Source: Epilithonimonas sp042695135
GTDB taxonomy: Bacteria; Bacteroidota; Bacteroidia; Flavobacteriales; Weeksellaceae
DNA: 64,000 bases
Direction of reading: 5' to 3'
NCBI RefSeq assembly: GCF_042695135.1
Contig: NZ_CP170547.1
Coordinates: forward strand, 3,038,001-3,102,000
Shown: one piece after another, positions 35,084-44,125 of the stretch
How positions within the stretch are numbered: position 1 is the first letter of the stretch
How the letters are laid out: the number at the start of each line of letters is the position of its first letter
Translations under genes and position numbers: made by a program
The notes under the pieces: model-generated
Told to the model about the DNA's origin: nothing
Database searches by the model: none
The model's input: the letters and a program-made list of their open reading frames with translations, nothing else

Positions 35084-36706
35084 ATGGCAAAAGAAATTAA
35101 ATTCGATATTGAATCAAGAGACGCTTTGAAAAGAGGTGTTGACGCATTAGCTAATGCAGTTAAAGTGACTTTAGGACCAAAAGGTAGAAATGTTGTCATC
35201 GAGAAATCTTTCGGTGCGCCACACGTTACCAAAGACGGTGTAACTGTTGCAAAAGAGATCGAACTGGAAGACAGAGTAGAAAATATGGGTGCTCAAATGG
35301 TGAAAGAAGTAGCTTCTAAAACCAATGACATCGCTGGAGATGGTACAACTACCGCTACAGTTCTTGCCCAGGCTATCGTAAGAGAAGGTCTTAAAAACGT
35401 TGCTGCTGGTGCAAACCCAATGGACTTGAAAAGAGGAATCGATAAAGCTGTTTTGGCAGTTGTTGAAAACCTGAAATCTCAGTCTCAGGAAGTTGGAAAT
35501 AATTCAGAGAAAATCAAACAAGTCGCTTCTATCTCTGCAAATAATGACGATACTATCGGTTCATTGATTGCTGAAGCTTTTGGAAAAGTGGGGAAAGAAG
35601 GTGTGATCACTGTTGAGGAAGCAAAAGGAACGGACACAACTGTAGATGTTGTAGAAGGAATGCAGTTCGACAGAGGTTTCCAATCACCATATTTCGTAAC
35701 AAATCCTGAGAAAATGGTAGTTGAGTTGGAAAATCCTTACATCTTGTTAGTTGAGAAAAAAATCTCTTCTATGAAAGAATTATTACCAGTTCTTGAACCA
35801 GTTGCACAAGGTGGAAAATCATTATTAATTATCTCTGAAGAAGTTGAAGGTGAGGCTTTGGCAACTTTGGTAGTAAACAAATTGAGAGGTTCTCTTAAAA
35901 TTGCTGCTGTGAAAGCGCCAGGATTTGGTGACAGAAGAAAAGCAATGTTGGAAGATATCGCAATCTTGACAGGTGGAACAGTGATCTCTGAAGAAAGAGG
36001 TTTCAATATGGAAAATATTACCATCGATATGTTGGGAACTGCTGAGAAAGTGGTAATCGACAAAGATAATACAACGCTTGTAAACGGTGGTGGTGAAGAA
36101 GCTCAGATAAAAGGAAGAGTTTCTCAGATCAAAGCTCAGATGGAGACTACAACTTCTGAATATGACAAAGAAAAACTACAGGAGAGACTGGCTAAATTAG
36201 CTGGCGGAGTTGCCGTACTTTACGTAGGTGCTGCTTCCGAAGTGGAAATGAAAGAGAAAAAAGACAGAGTTGACGATGCATTGCACGCAACAAGAGCTGC
36301 GGTAGAAGAAGGTATCGTTGCCGGTGGTGGTGTTGCTTTGGTAAGAGCGGTTTCTGCCCTTAACTTCGAAGGATCGAATGCCGACGAAACAACAGGTATC
36401 AAAATCATCAAAAGAGCTATCGAAGAGCCATTGAGACAAATCGTAACCAATGCCGGAGGCGAAGGTTCTGTAATCGTTGCAAAAGTTGCAGAAGGAACCG
36501 GAGATTTCGGTTACAACGCAAAAACTGATGAGTATGTAAATATGCTGGAAGCCGGGATCATCGATCCAACTAAAGTAACGAGAGTTGCTTTGGAAAATGC
36601 AGCTTCTGTTTCAGGAATGCTACTTACAACAGAATGTGTAATCACAGAAGTGAAAAGTAACGAACCTGCAATGCCAATGGGCGGCGGAATGCCAGGAATG
36701 ATGTAA
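35084..36706 (+). CDS. groEL: Chaperonin GroEL
   Basis: A 540-residue chaperonin subunit. VTLGPKGRNVVIEKSFGAP, the ATP site AGDGTTTATVLAQ, the hinge and apical segments, and the Gly/Met-rich tail MPMGGGMPGMM are canonical. It forms a groESL operon with the gene before it and ends at the terminator 36736-36768. Confidence 0.98.
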   Translation: MAKEIKFDIESRDALKRGVDALANAVKVTLGPKGRNVVIEKSFGAPHVTKDGVTVAKEIELEDRVENMGAQMVKEVASKTNDIAGDGTTTATVLAQAIVREGLKNVAAGANPMDLKRGIDKAVLAVVENLKSQSQEVGNNSEKIKQVASISANNDDTIGSLIAEAFGKVGKEGVITVEEAKGTDTTVDVVEGMQFDRGFQSPYFVTNPEKMVVELENPYILLVEKKISSMKELLPVLEPVAQGGKSLLIISEEVEGEALATLVVNKLRGSLKIAAVKAPGFGDRRKAMLEDIAILTGGTVISEERGFNMENITIDMLGTAEKVVIDKDNTTLVNGGGEEAQIKGRVSQIKAQMETTTSEYDKEKLQERLAKLAGGVAVLYVGAASEVEMKEKKDRVDDALHATRAAVEEGIVAGGGVALVRAVSALNFEGSNADETTGIKIIKRAIEEPLRQIVTNAGGEGSVIVAKVAEGTGDFGYNAKTDEYVNMLEAGIIDPTKVTRVALENAASVSGMLLTTECVITEVKSNEPAMPMGGGMPGMM

Positions 36707-36735
36707 CAATCAGCGATCGAAGCAATTATAAATTA

Positions 36736-36768
36736 AAACCGTTCAGATTTTTCTGAGCGGTTTTTTTG
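36736..36768 (+). terminator. Terminator of groESL
   Basis: AAAACCGTTCAGA and CTGAGCGGTTTTTTT form a stem with one T:G wobble and a strong T run. The AT-rich Mrr-STAND gene begins about 50 bases later, so it is transcribed independently. Confidence 0.85.
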
Positions 36769-36819
36769 TGAACATTTAAATCATTAATTTCATATATTAT
36801 AAACATACATTAAATAATA

Positions 36820-39800
36820 ATGAATTTCGACTTTCATAACCTTTTATTTCCATCAGAATTCGAAAATTTTTGTAGTGATCTTTTAGAAATTAGGGAAAAG
36901 AATATTAAATTTACTACTTACGGCAAAGGAAAAGATGGTGGAATTGATATAAAATCAACCAATACTGATATAAAAATAATTGGTCAATGTAAACTCTACA
37001 ATCCAAATAACTATAATTCTTTTTTCGCAAGTATGAAAAAAGAAGTTGCAAAATGTAAAAGACAAAAACCAAATAGATACATCGTTTGCACCAACATAGA
37101 GTTAAGTTCTGCTGAAAAAGCAGAAGCAATTAAAAAACTTTTTGATGGTTACATTCTTAATGAAGAAGATATCATTGATGGAATTAAACTTAATAAATAC
37201 CTTGGACAGACTGAATATGAATATCTTTTCAAGACCTATTCTAAATTACTAGTTCCTAATTTTGCGTCTATAGAACTTGCACTCGACCAAACAATTTACC
37301 GCAAATACTATAACAACACTTTAGGTTTTGTAGACGATATAAAATTAAAACGAAACTTATATCATTCTACAAATCAAATTCCTTTCCTCATTCAAGAGCT
37401 TGAGGAAAACAAAGTAATTATTCTTTCTGGAAATCCTGGCGTGGGAAAAACTACGACAGCGAAAATAATAGCCAATTATTTCTTATATAAAAAAGTCAAA
37501 GATGTTGTTTTCTTAGAAGAAAGAGATTATATAAATGTATTGAGCATAGCAAAGGAAAACCAGCTTATAATAATTGATGATTTTTGGGGACAAAATTTCA
37601 GCCCACACATTCAGAAACACAGCACTTATGAAAGAGAATTTCAAAATATTATTAAACATTTTACTGAGTCGAATAATAAATATTTAATTCTAACTTCCAG
37701 AGATTATATAATAAAAGATATTTTATCAAACGCAGAATACGATACTGAAAAGGTACTTAACCATTCCAAATTTATAATTAATGTTAGTGATTTTTCACTT
37801 GAAGATAAGTTAAGAATATTCCTAAATCATTTATTATTTTATGACTTTGATTTATCATATTTTGAAAAGTTAAAATATGATGAAGACTTAAAATATATAC
37901 TCAAACACAAAAATTATTCTCCAAGACTTATTGAACAATTTATTAAAATCTATATTGATAAAGAAGAGCAAAAATCTTCTAGTACTTTTTTTAGTTCATT
38001 TTACCAATATCTTGAAAAGCCATTGGATTTTTGGAAAACTGCATTTAGTAAGCTTAATCCAACATCACAATTAATATTATACATTTTACTTGTTTCCGGA
38101 GATGATTTAGATATAGAAGATTTGAAGAATTCTTTTATTAAAATCCAAATGGAGGCACGTCAGCTTCTTAATGTAAATTTAATTCCCGCAGATTTTCGAA
38201 TTGAGCTTTTAAAACTGGAGGAATTTTACATATCTATTAACAATGATAATTATTATGACACTACAATTATTAGATTTCAAAATCCTGGAATCAAAGATTA
38301 TATTTTAGAATATTTAAGAACAGATGGTTATTTATGGATCCAACCAATAGTATCAAACGCATTATTTTTCAATCAACTTACATTTATTTTCAGCACAAAA
38401 AATGAAACGATAAGTGATTCTGATTCTGATCTAAATTTATATGGAGAGAAAATAATATTAAATAGAGATTTACAATTAATTTTAAAAGAAAAAATAATAA
38501 AAGAATTTGATATTTTAAATTTTTCAAACTACGAAGAAAAAGAATTCACAGACCAATTTTCTAGATTTAATGATTGGGATGATACAAAATATTTAAAAAT
38601 AAAACAGGTCAACGATTTTTTTAATATCGAATTATACGAAAATATAGATATTAGAAATTTCATTATAAATCACATTTCTGACGATTTTGAAAATTTCAAG
38701 CATTTTAGAAAAATTGTTTCTTCCCGTTCTATGATTTATTTTCCCGATATCATTAATAAAACATTTGAATTTTTAAATTTTACGCCTGAAGAAATTTTAA
38801 AAATTTATCATGATAGTATAACATTTGCAAATGAGTATAGTCATTTCTATGATTTCAAAGAAATTTTCCCTTTAGAATTTGAAATTTTTTATAATGAAAA
38901 ATTGCCAGAAATTAAAATACATATCAAAGAATTGATTATTGATAATTTAGATTATTATTTAAGTAATCATCTAGATAAGGAGATTGATATACTTAGTTAT
39001 TATATTGAAGAACTTGCAAAACAGTATAAATTAAGAATTACAAAGAAATTTTTAGAAGAGTTAGAAACAATGTCAGGTACAAATTTTTCCCATTTGTTGA
39101 AAGCAAAGAAATTTACTTTAAAAAAAGCAGAATTTCCAACATATGACAATCTTGACAAATACAAAACCACATCTTTTAATAAAATAATTGATGAGTTTTT
39201 ACCAACCGAAGAAAGTTATGATCCAAAAAATTTCCTAATTGATAATAATTATGACTTACTTTTAAAGGAAATAAAAAATAAAAAATCAATTTTTCACCAT
39301 TTCAAAAACAATCAGATACTTTTTGAAAATTTCTGTGATTATTTTTTTTCAAATAATATTGATTTAGAAAAGCAAGATTATTATACTTTAATTGATTCTT
39401 ATTTTAAAACTTTCGCCAGAAAACTAGACATCGACTTTTCACAACTTATCAATTTATTCTACGAAATTTTGGATGAATTAAATCAAAAAAATGATGAGAG
39501 TATTACAAAATCAAAACTTAATTCTATAATTAAATCCTGCAAATTACCTATTGAAATTTCAGATTTAAATCCAATTATAATAAATACTAAAACTTGGTTT
39601 AAATTAAGCAATAATTACTTTGAAATCTATCTCAAAACTAAATATATTTCTAGTCTTGATGATGATAATTTCAAGAATGTGCTTTTGGAAGAATTTTCTA
39701 TTCCAAAAGAAATAACATTACTTACCTTTTTACAATTCATTGATAAAAAAAGACTTTGGAATTTATTTATAATTACAGAATTTAAAAGATTATTGGAAAA

Positions 39801-40263
39801 TATTGATTTTACAAATGAAAAATTAAAAACAATTTCCTTTATTGATTTTTTCAAAATTGAATTTAGTATAGAATGGATTAATGAGAAAAAATCATTTGCC
39901 ACATTCTCCAGCACTTTACATGAATCTCATTTTGAACAATTATTTTCTTTCGTCAATATTGATTTTATGACATTCGATTTAGAATATTATTTTTTAAAAT
40001 ATTCTCAAAATGTTGAAAAAATTGATAGATTAAAAATTAACACTAAAATTACACCTTTCTTAAGTAAAGCTGTATTTGAAAATATTAAACCACGTGAAAT
40101 GAATTGGTTTAGGTCAAATTCACTTGTAACTTTATATGACATAAATTTATCAAACTTCATTGATGAAAATGAAAATTTCGATATAATTAAGAAAATTGGA
40201 ATGAGTGAATTTATAAATGAAAAAATTGAAAGTATCAAAAATATTGTTAATAATTTCACATAG
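36820..40263 (+). CDS. Mrr-like nuclease fused to STAND-type NTPase (candidate anti-phage defence protein)
   Basis: A 1147-residue cytoplasmic protein. Residues 1-130 form a restriction-endonuclease domain of the Mrr type: GKGKDGGIDI with the acidic residue (Asp43) and GQCKLY with the Q-x-K pair (Gln56/Lys58). Residues 195-300 form a P-loop NTPase: GNPGVGKT (204-211), Walker B LIIIDDFW (249-256) and TSRD (292-295), a set typical of the 'novel STAND NTPase 3' group. A winged-helix-like part (to about 500) is followed by about 650 residues of low-similarity, probably helical sequence that would act as sensor. The layout resembles Avs-type immune proteins, in which the C-terminus detects a phage protein and the nuclease destroys DNA. 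Base composition is much poorer in G and C than the neighbours, which suggests horizontal transfer. The gene is a single unit between groEL and rlpA. Defence is an inference. Confidence 0.82.
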   Translation: MNFDFHNLLFPSEFENFCSDLLEIREKNIKFTTYGKGKDGGIDIKSTNTDIKIIGQCKLYNPNNYNSFFASMKKEVAKCKRQKPNRYIVCTNIELSSAEKAEAIKKLFDGYILNEEDIIDGIKLNKYLGQTEYEYLFKTYSKLLVPNFASIELALDQTIYRKYYNNTLGFVDDIKLKRNLYHSTNQIPFLIQELEENKVIILSGNPGVGKTTTAKIIANYFLYKKVKDVVFLEERDYINVLSIAKENQLIIIDDFWGQNFSPHIQKHSTYEREFQNIIKHFTESNNKYLILTSRDYIIKDILSNAEYDTEKVLNHSKFIINVSDFSLEDKLRIFLNHLLFYDFDLSYFEKLKYDEDLKYILKHKNYSPRLIEQFIKIYIDKEEQKSSSTFFSSFYQYLEKPLDFWKTAFSKLNPTSQLILYILLVSGDDLDIEDLKNSFIKIQMEARQLLNVNLIPADFRIELLKLEEFYISINNDNYYDTTIIRFQNPGIKDYILEYLRTDGYLWIQPIVSNALFFNQLTFIFSTKNETISDSDSDLNLYGEKIILNRDLQLILKEKIIKEFDILNFSNYEEKEFTDQFSRFNDWDDTKYLKIKQVNDFFNIELYENIDIRNFIINHISDDFENFKHFRKIVSSRSMIYFPDIINKTFEFLNFTPEEILKIYHDSITFANEYSHFYDFKEIFPLEFEIFYNEKLPEIKIHIKELIIDNLDYYLSNHLDKEIDILSYYIEELAKQYKLRITKKFLEELETMSGTNFSHLLKAKKFTLKKAEFPTYDNLDKYKTTSFNKIIDEFLPTEESYDPKNFLIDNNYDLLLKEIKNKKSIFHHFKNNQILFENFCDYFFSNNIDLEKQDYYTLIDSYFKTFARKLDIDFSQLINLFYEILDELNQKNDESITKSKLNSIIKSCKLPIEISDLNPIIINTKTWFKLSNNYFEIYLKTKYISSLDDDNFKNVLLEEFSIPKEITLLTFLQFIDKKRLWNLFIITEFKRLLENIDFTNEKLKTISFIDFFKIEFSIEWINEKKSFATFSSTLHESHFEQLFSFVNIDFMTFDLEYYFLKYSQNVEKIDRLKINTKITPFLSKAVFENIKPREMNWFRSNSLVTLYDINLSNFIDENENFDIIKKIGMSEFINEKIESIKNIVNNFT

Positions 40264-40288
40264 ATGGTTTTTAAATTCTTTAAATAAG

Positions 40289-40316
40289 AAAAGCCATCCG
40301 AATCCGGATGGCTTTT
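40289..40316. terminator. Bidirectional terminator
   Basis: AAAAGCCATCCG and CGGATGGCTTTT form a near-perfect hairpin with a tiny loop between the convergent Mrr-STAND and rlpA-like genes. Confidence 0.85.
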
Positions 40317-40333
40317 AAACTTTAAGTTGAATC

Positions 40334-40702
40334 TTAGTCGATAATTTCGTATTCGATTGCTATTGTACCTTTTCTGGTGTCGCCTATCGAATCAAATGCA
40401 GCTTTCGAGAGATCAAAGGCTCGTGATGAGTGGTATGGTCCTCTGTCGTTAACTCTAACTACAACACTTTTCCCAGAGATCAAATTAGTAATTTTTACTT
40501 CTGTCCCAAAAGGAAGTGTTTTATTCGCAGCGGTCAGTTCTTTGTTACTGAAAATTTCTCCGCTTGCTGTTTTTCTACCATTAAACTTATCGTGGTAGAA
40601 CGATGCAAAACTTGTTTTAGCATCTGTGGCATAACTCTTGAAAGAATAGATACCAAGTGTGGAAATCATCATTATGACTACAAGAAGAATTCTTTTTATC
40701 AT
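40334..40702 (-). CDS. rlpA: RlpA-like double-psi beta-barrel protein
   Basis: A 122-residue exported protein: a signal peptide (KRILLVVIMMISTLGIYSF) and one RlpA-like double-psi beta-barrel domain. ASFYHDKFNGRKTASGE, ANKTLPFGTEVKI and VRVNDRGPY are the conserved blocks, including the acidic residue linked to lytic transglycosylase activity on denuded glycan strands. The SPOR domain of larger RlpA proteins is absent. It probably acts on peptidoglycan in the periplasm. A promoter-like TTTG and TATCTTTG pair lies upstream. Confidence 0.88.
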   Translation of the reverse strand: MIKRILLVVIMMISTLGIYSFKSYATDAKTSFASFYHDKFNGRKTASGEIFSNKELTAANKTLPFGTEVKITNLISGKSVVVRVNDRGPYHSSRAFDLSKAAFDSIGDTRKGTIAIEYEIID

Positions 40703-40729
40703 GTTGAATTTTTATTGGTTTTGACTCTG

Positions 40730-40756
40730 CAAAGATACCAGTATTGCCTCTCCAAA
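40730..40756 (-). promoter_or_regulatory. Promoter of the rlpA-like gene
   Basis: On the minus strand TTTG (40753-40756), a 15-base spacer and TATCTTTG (40730-40737) fit the flavobacterial pattern. The ATG at 40702 is 28 bases downstream. Confidence 0.5.
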
Positions 40757-41170
40757 CCTCACTTTCCACCGAATCGAGCTTTGTTTGGGGTAAAATCCAA
40801 ATGTAAACCTTCCGCAACCACTTACTGTAAGTAAACCACAAAGGTTGTTAAAAAGTGTTAATTTAATTTGAATTTTGTTAATTAATTAAGACTATTGATC
40901 GTATCACCAAAATGTTAAATACATAATATACAACACTTTACACAAATTAGTATTCTTAACAATTTTTCGTATTAGATAATTTATACTTCATTTTAGCTAA
41001 AATAATTTAATAATTATTCACAATACTGAATATTTATTTTTTAAAATAGTCATATTAATATCAAATCAACAAAATATTAAATAAAGGTATTGTAACAAGT
41101 GATAAAAATATCATAATCAATTGAATAACAGTTATTTAAATAAAATTACTTAAAATTTTAACAGAAATAA
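40757..41170. other. AT-rich intergenic region without recognisable gene
   Basis: After about 40870 this stretch is almost only A and T. It contains no open frame with coding character, no tRNA and no clear repeat. It may carry regulatory sites or a decayed gene, but nothing specific can be supported. Confidence 0.5.
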
Positions 41171-41197
41171 AAAAAGCCTTCAAAATTTGAAGGCTTA
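41171..41197 (-). terminator. Terminator of rimO
   Basis: On the minus strand AAGCCTTCAA and TTGAAGGCTT form a perfect stem followed by seven T, 20 bases after the rimO stop. Confidence 0.85.
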
Positions 41198-41217
41198 ATT
41201 ATTATTTAAAATTGAGT

Positions 41218-42519
41218 TTATATCAATTCTCCAATCAAATCGTAATCCTCGGCAGACGTAATTTTCACATCCGCAAACTCGCCGATAGAGATATATACAT
41301 CCTTTGCAGGAACCAAAACCGTGTTATCGACATCTGGAGAATCATACTCCGTTCTTCCTACAAAATAATCACCTTCTTTTCTGTCGAAAATACATTTGAA
41401 AGTCTTACCAATTTTCTCCTGATTCTTTTCCCACGAAATCTGCTGCTGGATTTCCATAATATCTTCTACCCTTTTCTGTTTCACTTCATCCGGGATATTA
41501 TCTTCTAAGACATATGCAGTTGTATTTTCTTCGTGAGAATAAGTAAAGCATCCCAAACGGTCGAATCTCTGATCTCTCACCCATTGTTTCAGCTCTTCGA
41601 ACTTTTCTTCCGTCTCACCTGGGAAGCCAACGATCAATGTTGTTCTGATGGCCATATCCGGAACTTTTTCACGGAACTTGTCAAGAAGTGCATTTGTCTT
41701 TTCAAAAGTTGTCCCGCGTTTCATAGCTTTTAATAGTTCCGTATTGATGTGCTGAAGCGGAATATCGATGTAGTTACAGATTTTTGGCTCAGTTCTGATA
41801 ATATCGAGGACATCTTCTGGAAAACCAGTTGGGAAAGCATAATGAAGTCTGATCCACTCTATTCCTTCCACTTTTATCAATTCCTGAAGCAATTCGCCTA
41901 ATGCTCTTTTTTTATAAATATCAAGTCCGTAAAAGGTAAGATCCTGAGCAATCAGAATCAATTCTTTAACGCCTTTCTTCGCCAATTTCTGAGTTTCAAT
42001 AACTAATTTTTCAATTGGTGTAGAAATATGATTTCCTCTCATTAGTGGAATAGCACAGAAAGAGCAAGGGCGGTCACACCCCTCGGAAATTTTGAGGTAA
42101 GCGTAATGCTTTGGAGTTGTTGTCAGTCTTTCTCCAACCAATTCGTGTTTGTAATCTGCGCCAAGATGTTTTAATAAAATAGGTAAATCTCTGGTTCCGA
42201 AGTATTGGTCAACATCCGGAATTTCGCGAATCAAGTCTGGTTTATATCTTTCGGACAGGCAACCTGTCACGAAAACTTTTTCAACAATACCTTGATTTTT
42301 AAGATCAACATATTCCAAAATGGTGTTGATACTCTCTTCTTTTGCATTATCTATAAATCCGCAAGTATTGATAACGACAATATCACCTTTTCCTTCGTGT
42401 ACAACTTTTTTACCGTTGGCTTCCAGCTGACCCATCAAAACTTCTGAGTCATAGACATTTTTGGAACATCCGAGGGTTACGATATTAATTTTTTTCTTAC
42501 CTGTTGATTTAGTACGCAT
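41218..42519 (-). CDS. rimO: Ribosomal protein S12 methylthiotransferase RimO
   Basis: A 433-residue radical-SAM methylthiotransferase that modifies an aspartate of ribosomal protein S12. The N-terminal auxiliary cluster is held by Cys18 (LGCSKN), Cys53 (NTCGF) and Cys87 (TGCLSE). The radical-SAM cluster is CDRPCSFC (Cys148, 152, 155), and a TRAM domain fills the C-terminus (about 370-433). GCSKNVYDSE separates RimO from the tRNA-modifying MiaB. A promoter box lies at 42539-42567. Confidence 0.96.
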   Translation of the reverse strand: MRTKSTGKKKINIVTLGCSKNVYDSEVLMGQLEANGKKVVHEGKGDIVVINTCGFIDNAKEESINTILEYVDLKNQGIVEKVFVTGCLSERYKPDLIREIPDVDQYFGTRDLPILLKHLGADYKHELVGERLTTTPKHYAYLKISEGCDRPCSFCAIPLMRGNHISTPIEKLVIETQKLAKKGVKELILIAQDLTFYGLDIYKKRALGELLQELIKVEGIEWIRLHYAFPTGFPEDVLDIIRTEPKICNYIDIPLQHINTELLKAMKRGTTFEKTNALLDKFREKVPDMAIRTTLIVGFPGETEEKFEELKQWVRDQRFDRLGCFTYSHEENTTAYVLEDNIPDEVKQKRVEDIMEIQQQISWEKNQEKIGKTFKCIFDRKEGDYFVGRTEYDSPDVDNTVLVPAKDVYISIGEFADVKITSAEDYDLIGELI

Positions 42520-42538
42520 TCATAAAAATTTGAGACTG

Positions 42539-42567
42539 CAAATTTAGGAATAAAAAAGGAATCAAAT
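42539..42567 (-). promoter_or_regulatory. Promoter of rimO, overlapping the exopolysaccharide operon terminator
   Basis: On the minus strand TTTG (42564-42567), a 17-base spacer and TAAATTTG (42539-42546) match the consensus well. The -33 box lies inside the hairpin that ends the upstream operon. Confidence 0.55.
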
Positions 42568-42581
42568 TTTGATTCCTTCTA
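42558..42581 (-). terminator. Terminator of the exopolysaccharide operon
   Basis: AAGGAATCAAA and TTTGATTCCTT form an inverted repeat followed by six T on the minus strand, 27 bases after the last gene of the cluster. Confidence 0.72.
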
Positions 42582-42607
42582 TTTGTGTTATTTTTAATTT
42601 GGGAGGA

Positions 42608-43999
42608 TTAATATGCCTGTTCGTCTCCTTTTACAATATTGTAAAGAGTTAAAAATACGATTTTAAGATCGAGGAAAAAAGACCAATTCTGAATATACCA
42701 AATATCTTTCTCTATCCTCTTTTCCATGTCTTTGTCAGAAAAAATTTCTCCGCGAGAACCCATTACTTGCGCCCATCCGGTAATCCCAGGCTTCACAATA
42801 TGTCTCAGCATATATTTTTTTGTGATTTTGGAATATTGTTTTGTTTGAGAGAGCATGTGAGGTCTTGGCCCTACTACAGACATATTACCAATCAACACAT
42901 TAATAAACTGCGGCAGTTCATCAATACTCGTTTTCCTTATGAACTTACCGAATTTTGTAATTCTGCTATCTCCTTTTTTGGCTGTTGCATAGTCTGCATG
43001 GCTGTTGATCGCCATACTCCTAAATTTAATACAACTAAATGGTTCGTTCTTGATACCGGATCTTTTCTGAATAAAAAAAATTGGGCCTTTGCTTTCCAAT
43101 TTAATTATCAAAGCTACAATCGGAACAAGCCAGGATAATATAAAAACGACGACAAATAATGAAAAGACAATATCAAAAAATCTTTTTACAAATTGATTTT
43201 CAGAGTTAGTCAAAGGTTCCGGCATCAACTTCAGAAAAGGAACGCCTTGTATAACATCCAAAGAGTGAGGCCCCATATTAATATATTTGAAATCCGGGAC
43301 AATATAGATTCGCATCATTTTATGTTCTGCAATCTGGACTATATCATTATAAATATCTTCATCAATAGAATCGTCACACAAAATAATATTATCTATCTTC
43401 CCATTTTCCAGATCATTGAAAAGACATTTTACATCACCTAGATACTTTCCTTTTTGATTTGAATTTTCCAAGGAATAAAATCCTTTGATACCCATAGATG
43501 ATCTTATATCATCATTTGATAAGATTTTATTTGAGAAATTATTTTTACCAATAAGGATTGTATTAACTGAACTAATTTTTCTGCTGATTTTTATTCTATA
43601 TCTTTTTCTTAATAAAAATACAACCATTCTTGTCAGCACCATTACAGCTGTTATAAATAACAAGTATTTTACACAAAACCACACATCTATGGTTTTTGAA
43701 TATATGAGATTAAAATTAAAAAAGAAGAAAACAATAAAAAGCAGTAATGCCTTGCTAAGTGAGTTGAAGTGTTTTGCAGAATCTCTAAAATAAGGATCTT
43801 TATATAACTTTATTGACCTCGTAATAATGTACCACGAAAAATTAAGGATTATTAATTGAGTTTTATAATCGTCCTGAATTTTTGAATATTCAGCTTGATT
43901 CATAAAAAAGTTAATACCTAAAAAAAAGAAAATATTAATAATAATATAATCTCCTACTATAAGAAAGTTAGTTAATTTTTTTAAGAAATAAAGAGGCAT
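42608..43999 (-). CDS. Polyprenyl glycosylphosphotransferase (initiating sugar transferase, WbaP/WcaJ-like)
   Basis: A 463-residue inner-membrane enzyme that starts exopolysaccharide synthesis by moving a sugar phosphate from a nucleotide sugar to undecaprenyl phosphate. The N-terminal half has four transmembrane helices and a Rossmann-like CoA-binding-type domain. The C-terminal half begins with a membrane helix (FDIVFSLFVVVFILSWLVPIV) and carries KFRSM, SIDELPQFINVL, GPRPH and KPGITGWAQV, the catalytic block of the family. Glucose, galactose or another sugar as substrate cannot be decided. It is the last gene of the cluster, 126 bases after rmlC. Confidence 0.93.
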   Translation of the reverse strand: MPLYFLKKLTNFLIVGDYIIINIFFFLGINFFMNQAEYSKIQDDYKTQLIILNFSWYIITRSIKLYKDPYFRDSAKHFNSLSKALLLFIVFFFFNFNLIYSKTIDVWFCVKYLLFITAVMVLTRMVVFLLRKRYRIKISRKISSVNTILIGKNNFSNKILSNDDIRSSMGIKGFYSLENSNQKGKYLGDVKCLFNDLENGKIDNIILCDDSIDEDIYNDIVQIAEHKMMRIYIVPDFKYINMGPHSLDVIQGVPFLKLMPEPLTNSENQFVKRFFDIVFSLFVVVFILSWLVPIVALIIKLESKGPIFFIQKRSGIKNEPFSCIKFRSMAINSHADYATAKKGDSRITKFGKFIRKTSIDELPQFINVLIGNMSVVGPRPHMLSQTKQYSKITKKYMLRHIVKPGITGWAQVMGSRGEIFSDKDMEKRIEKDIWYIQNWSFFLDLKIVFLTLYNIVKGDEQAY

Positions 44000-44125
44000 A
44001 TTCTAAAATATGAAGTATAATTTTAATTTCATCAATTCATAATGTATAATAAACATAAAATGATTAATTCAAATATAATATTTATTTAAATACATAGATC
44101 CAAAAGATCAATTAAATTAAAATGG

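Noticed and set aside
36820..40263. Prophage or insertion sequence carrying the Mrr-STAND gene
   Set aside because: No integrase, transposase, terminal repeat or duplicated target site was seen near either end.
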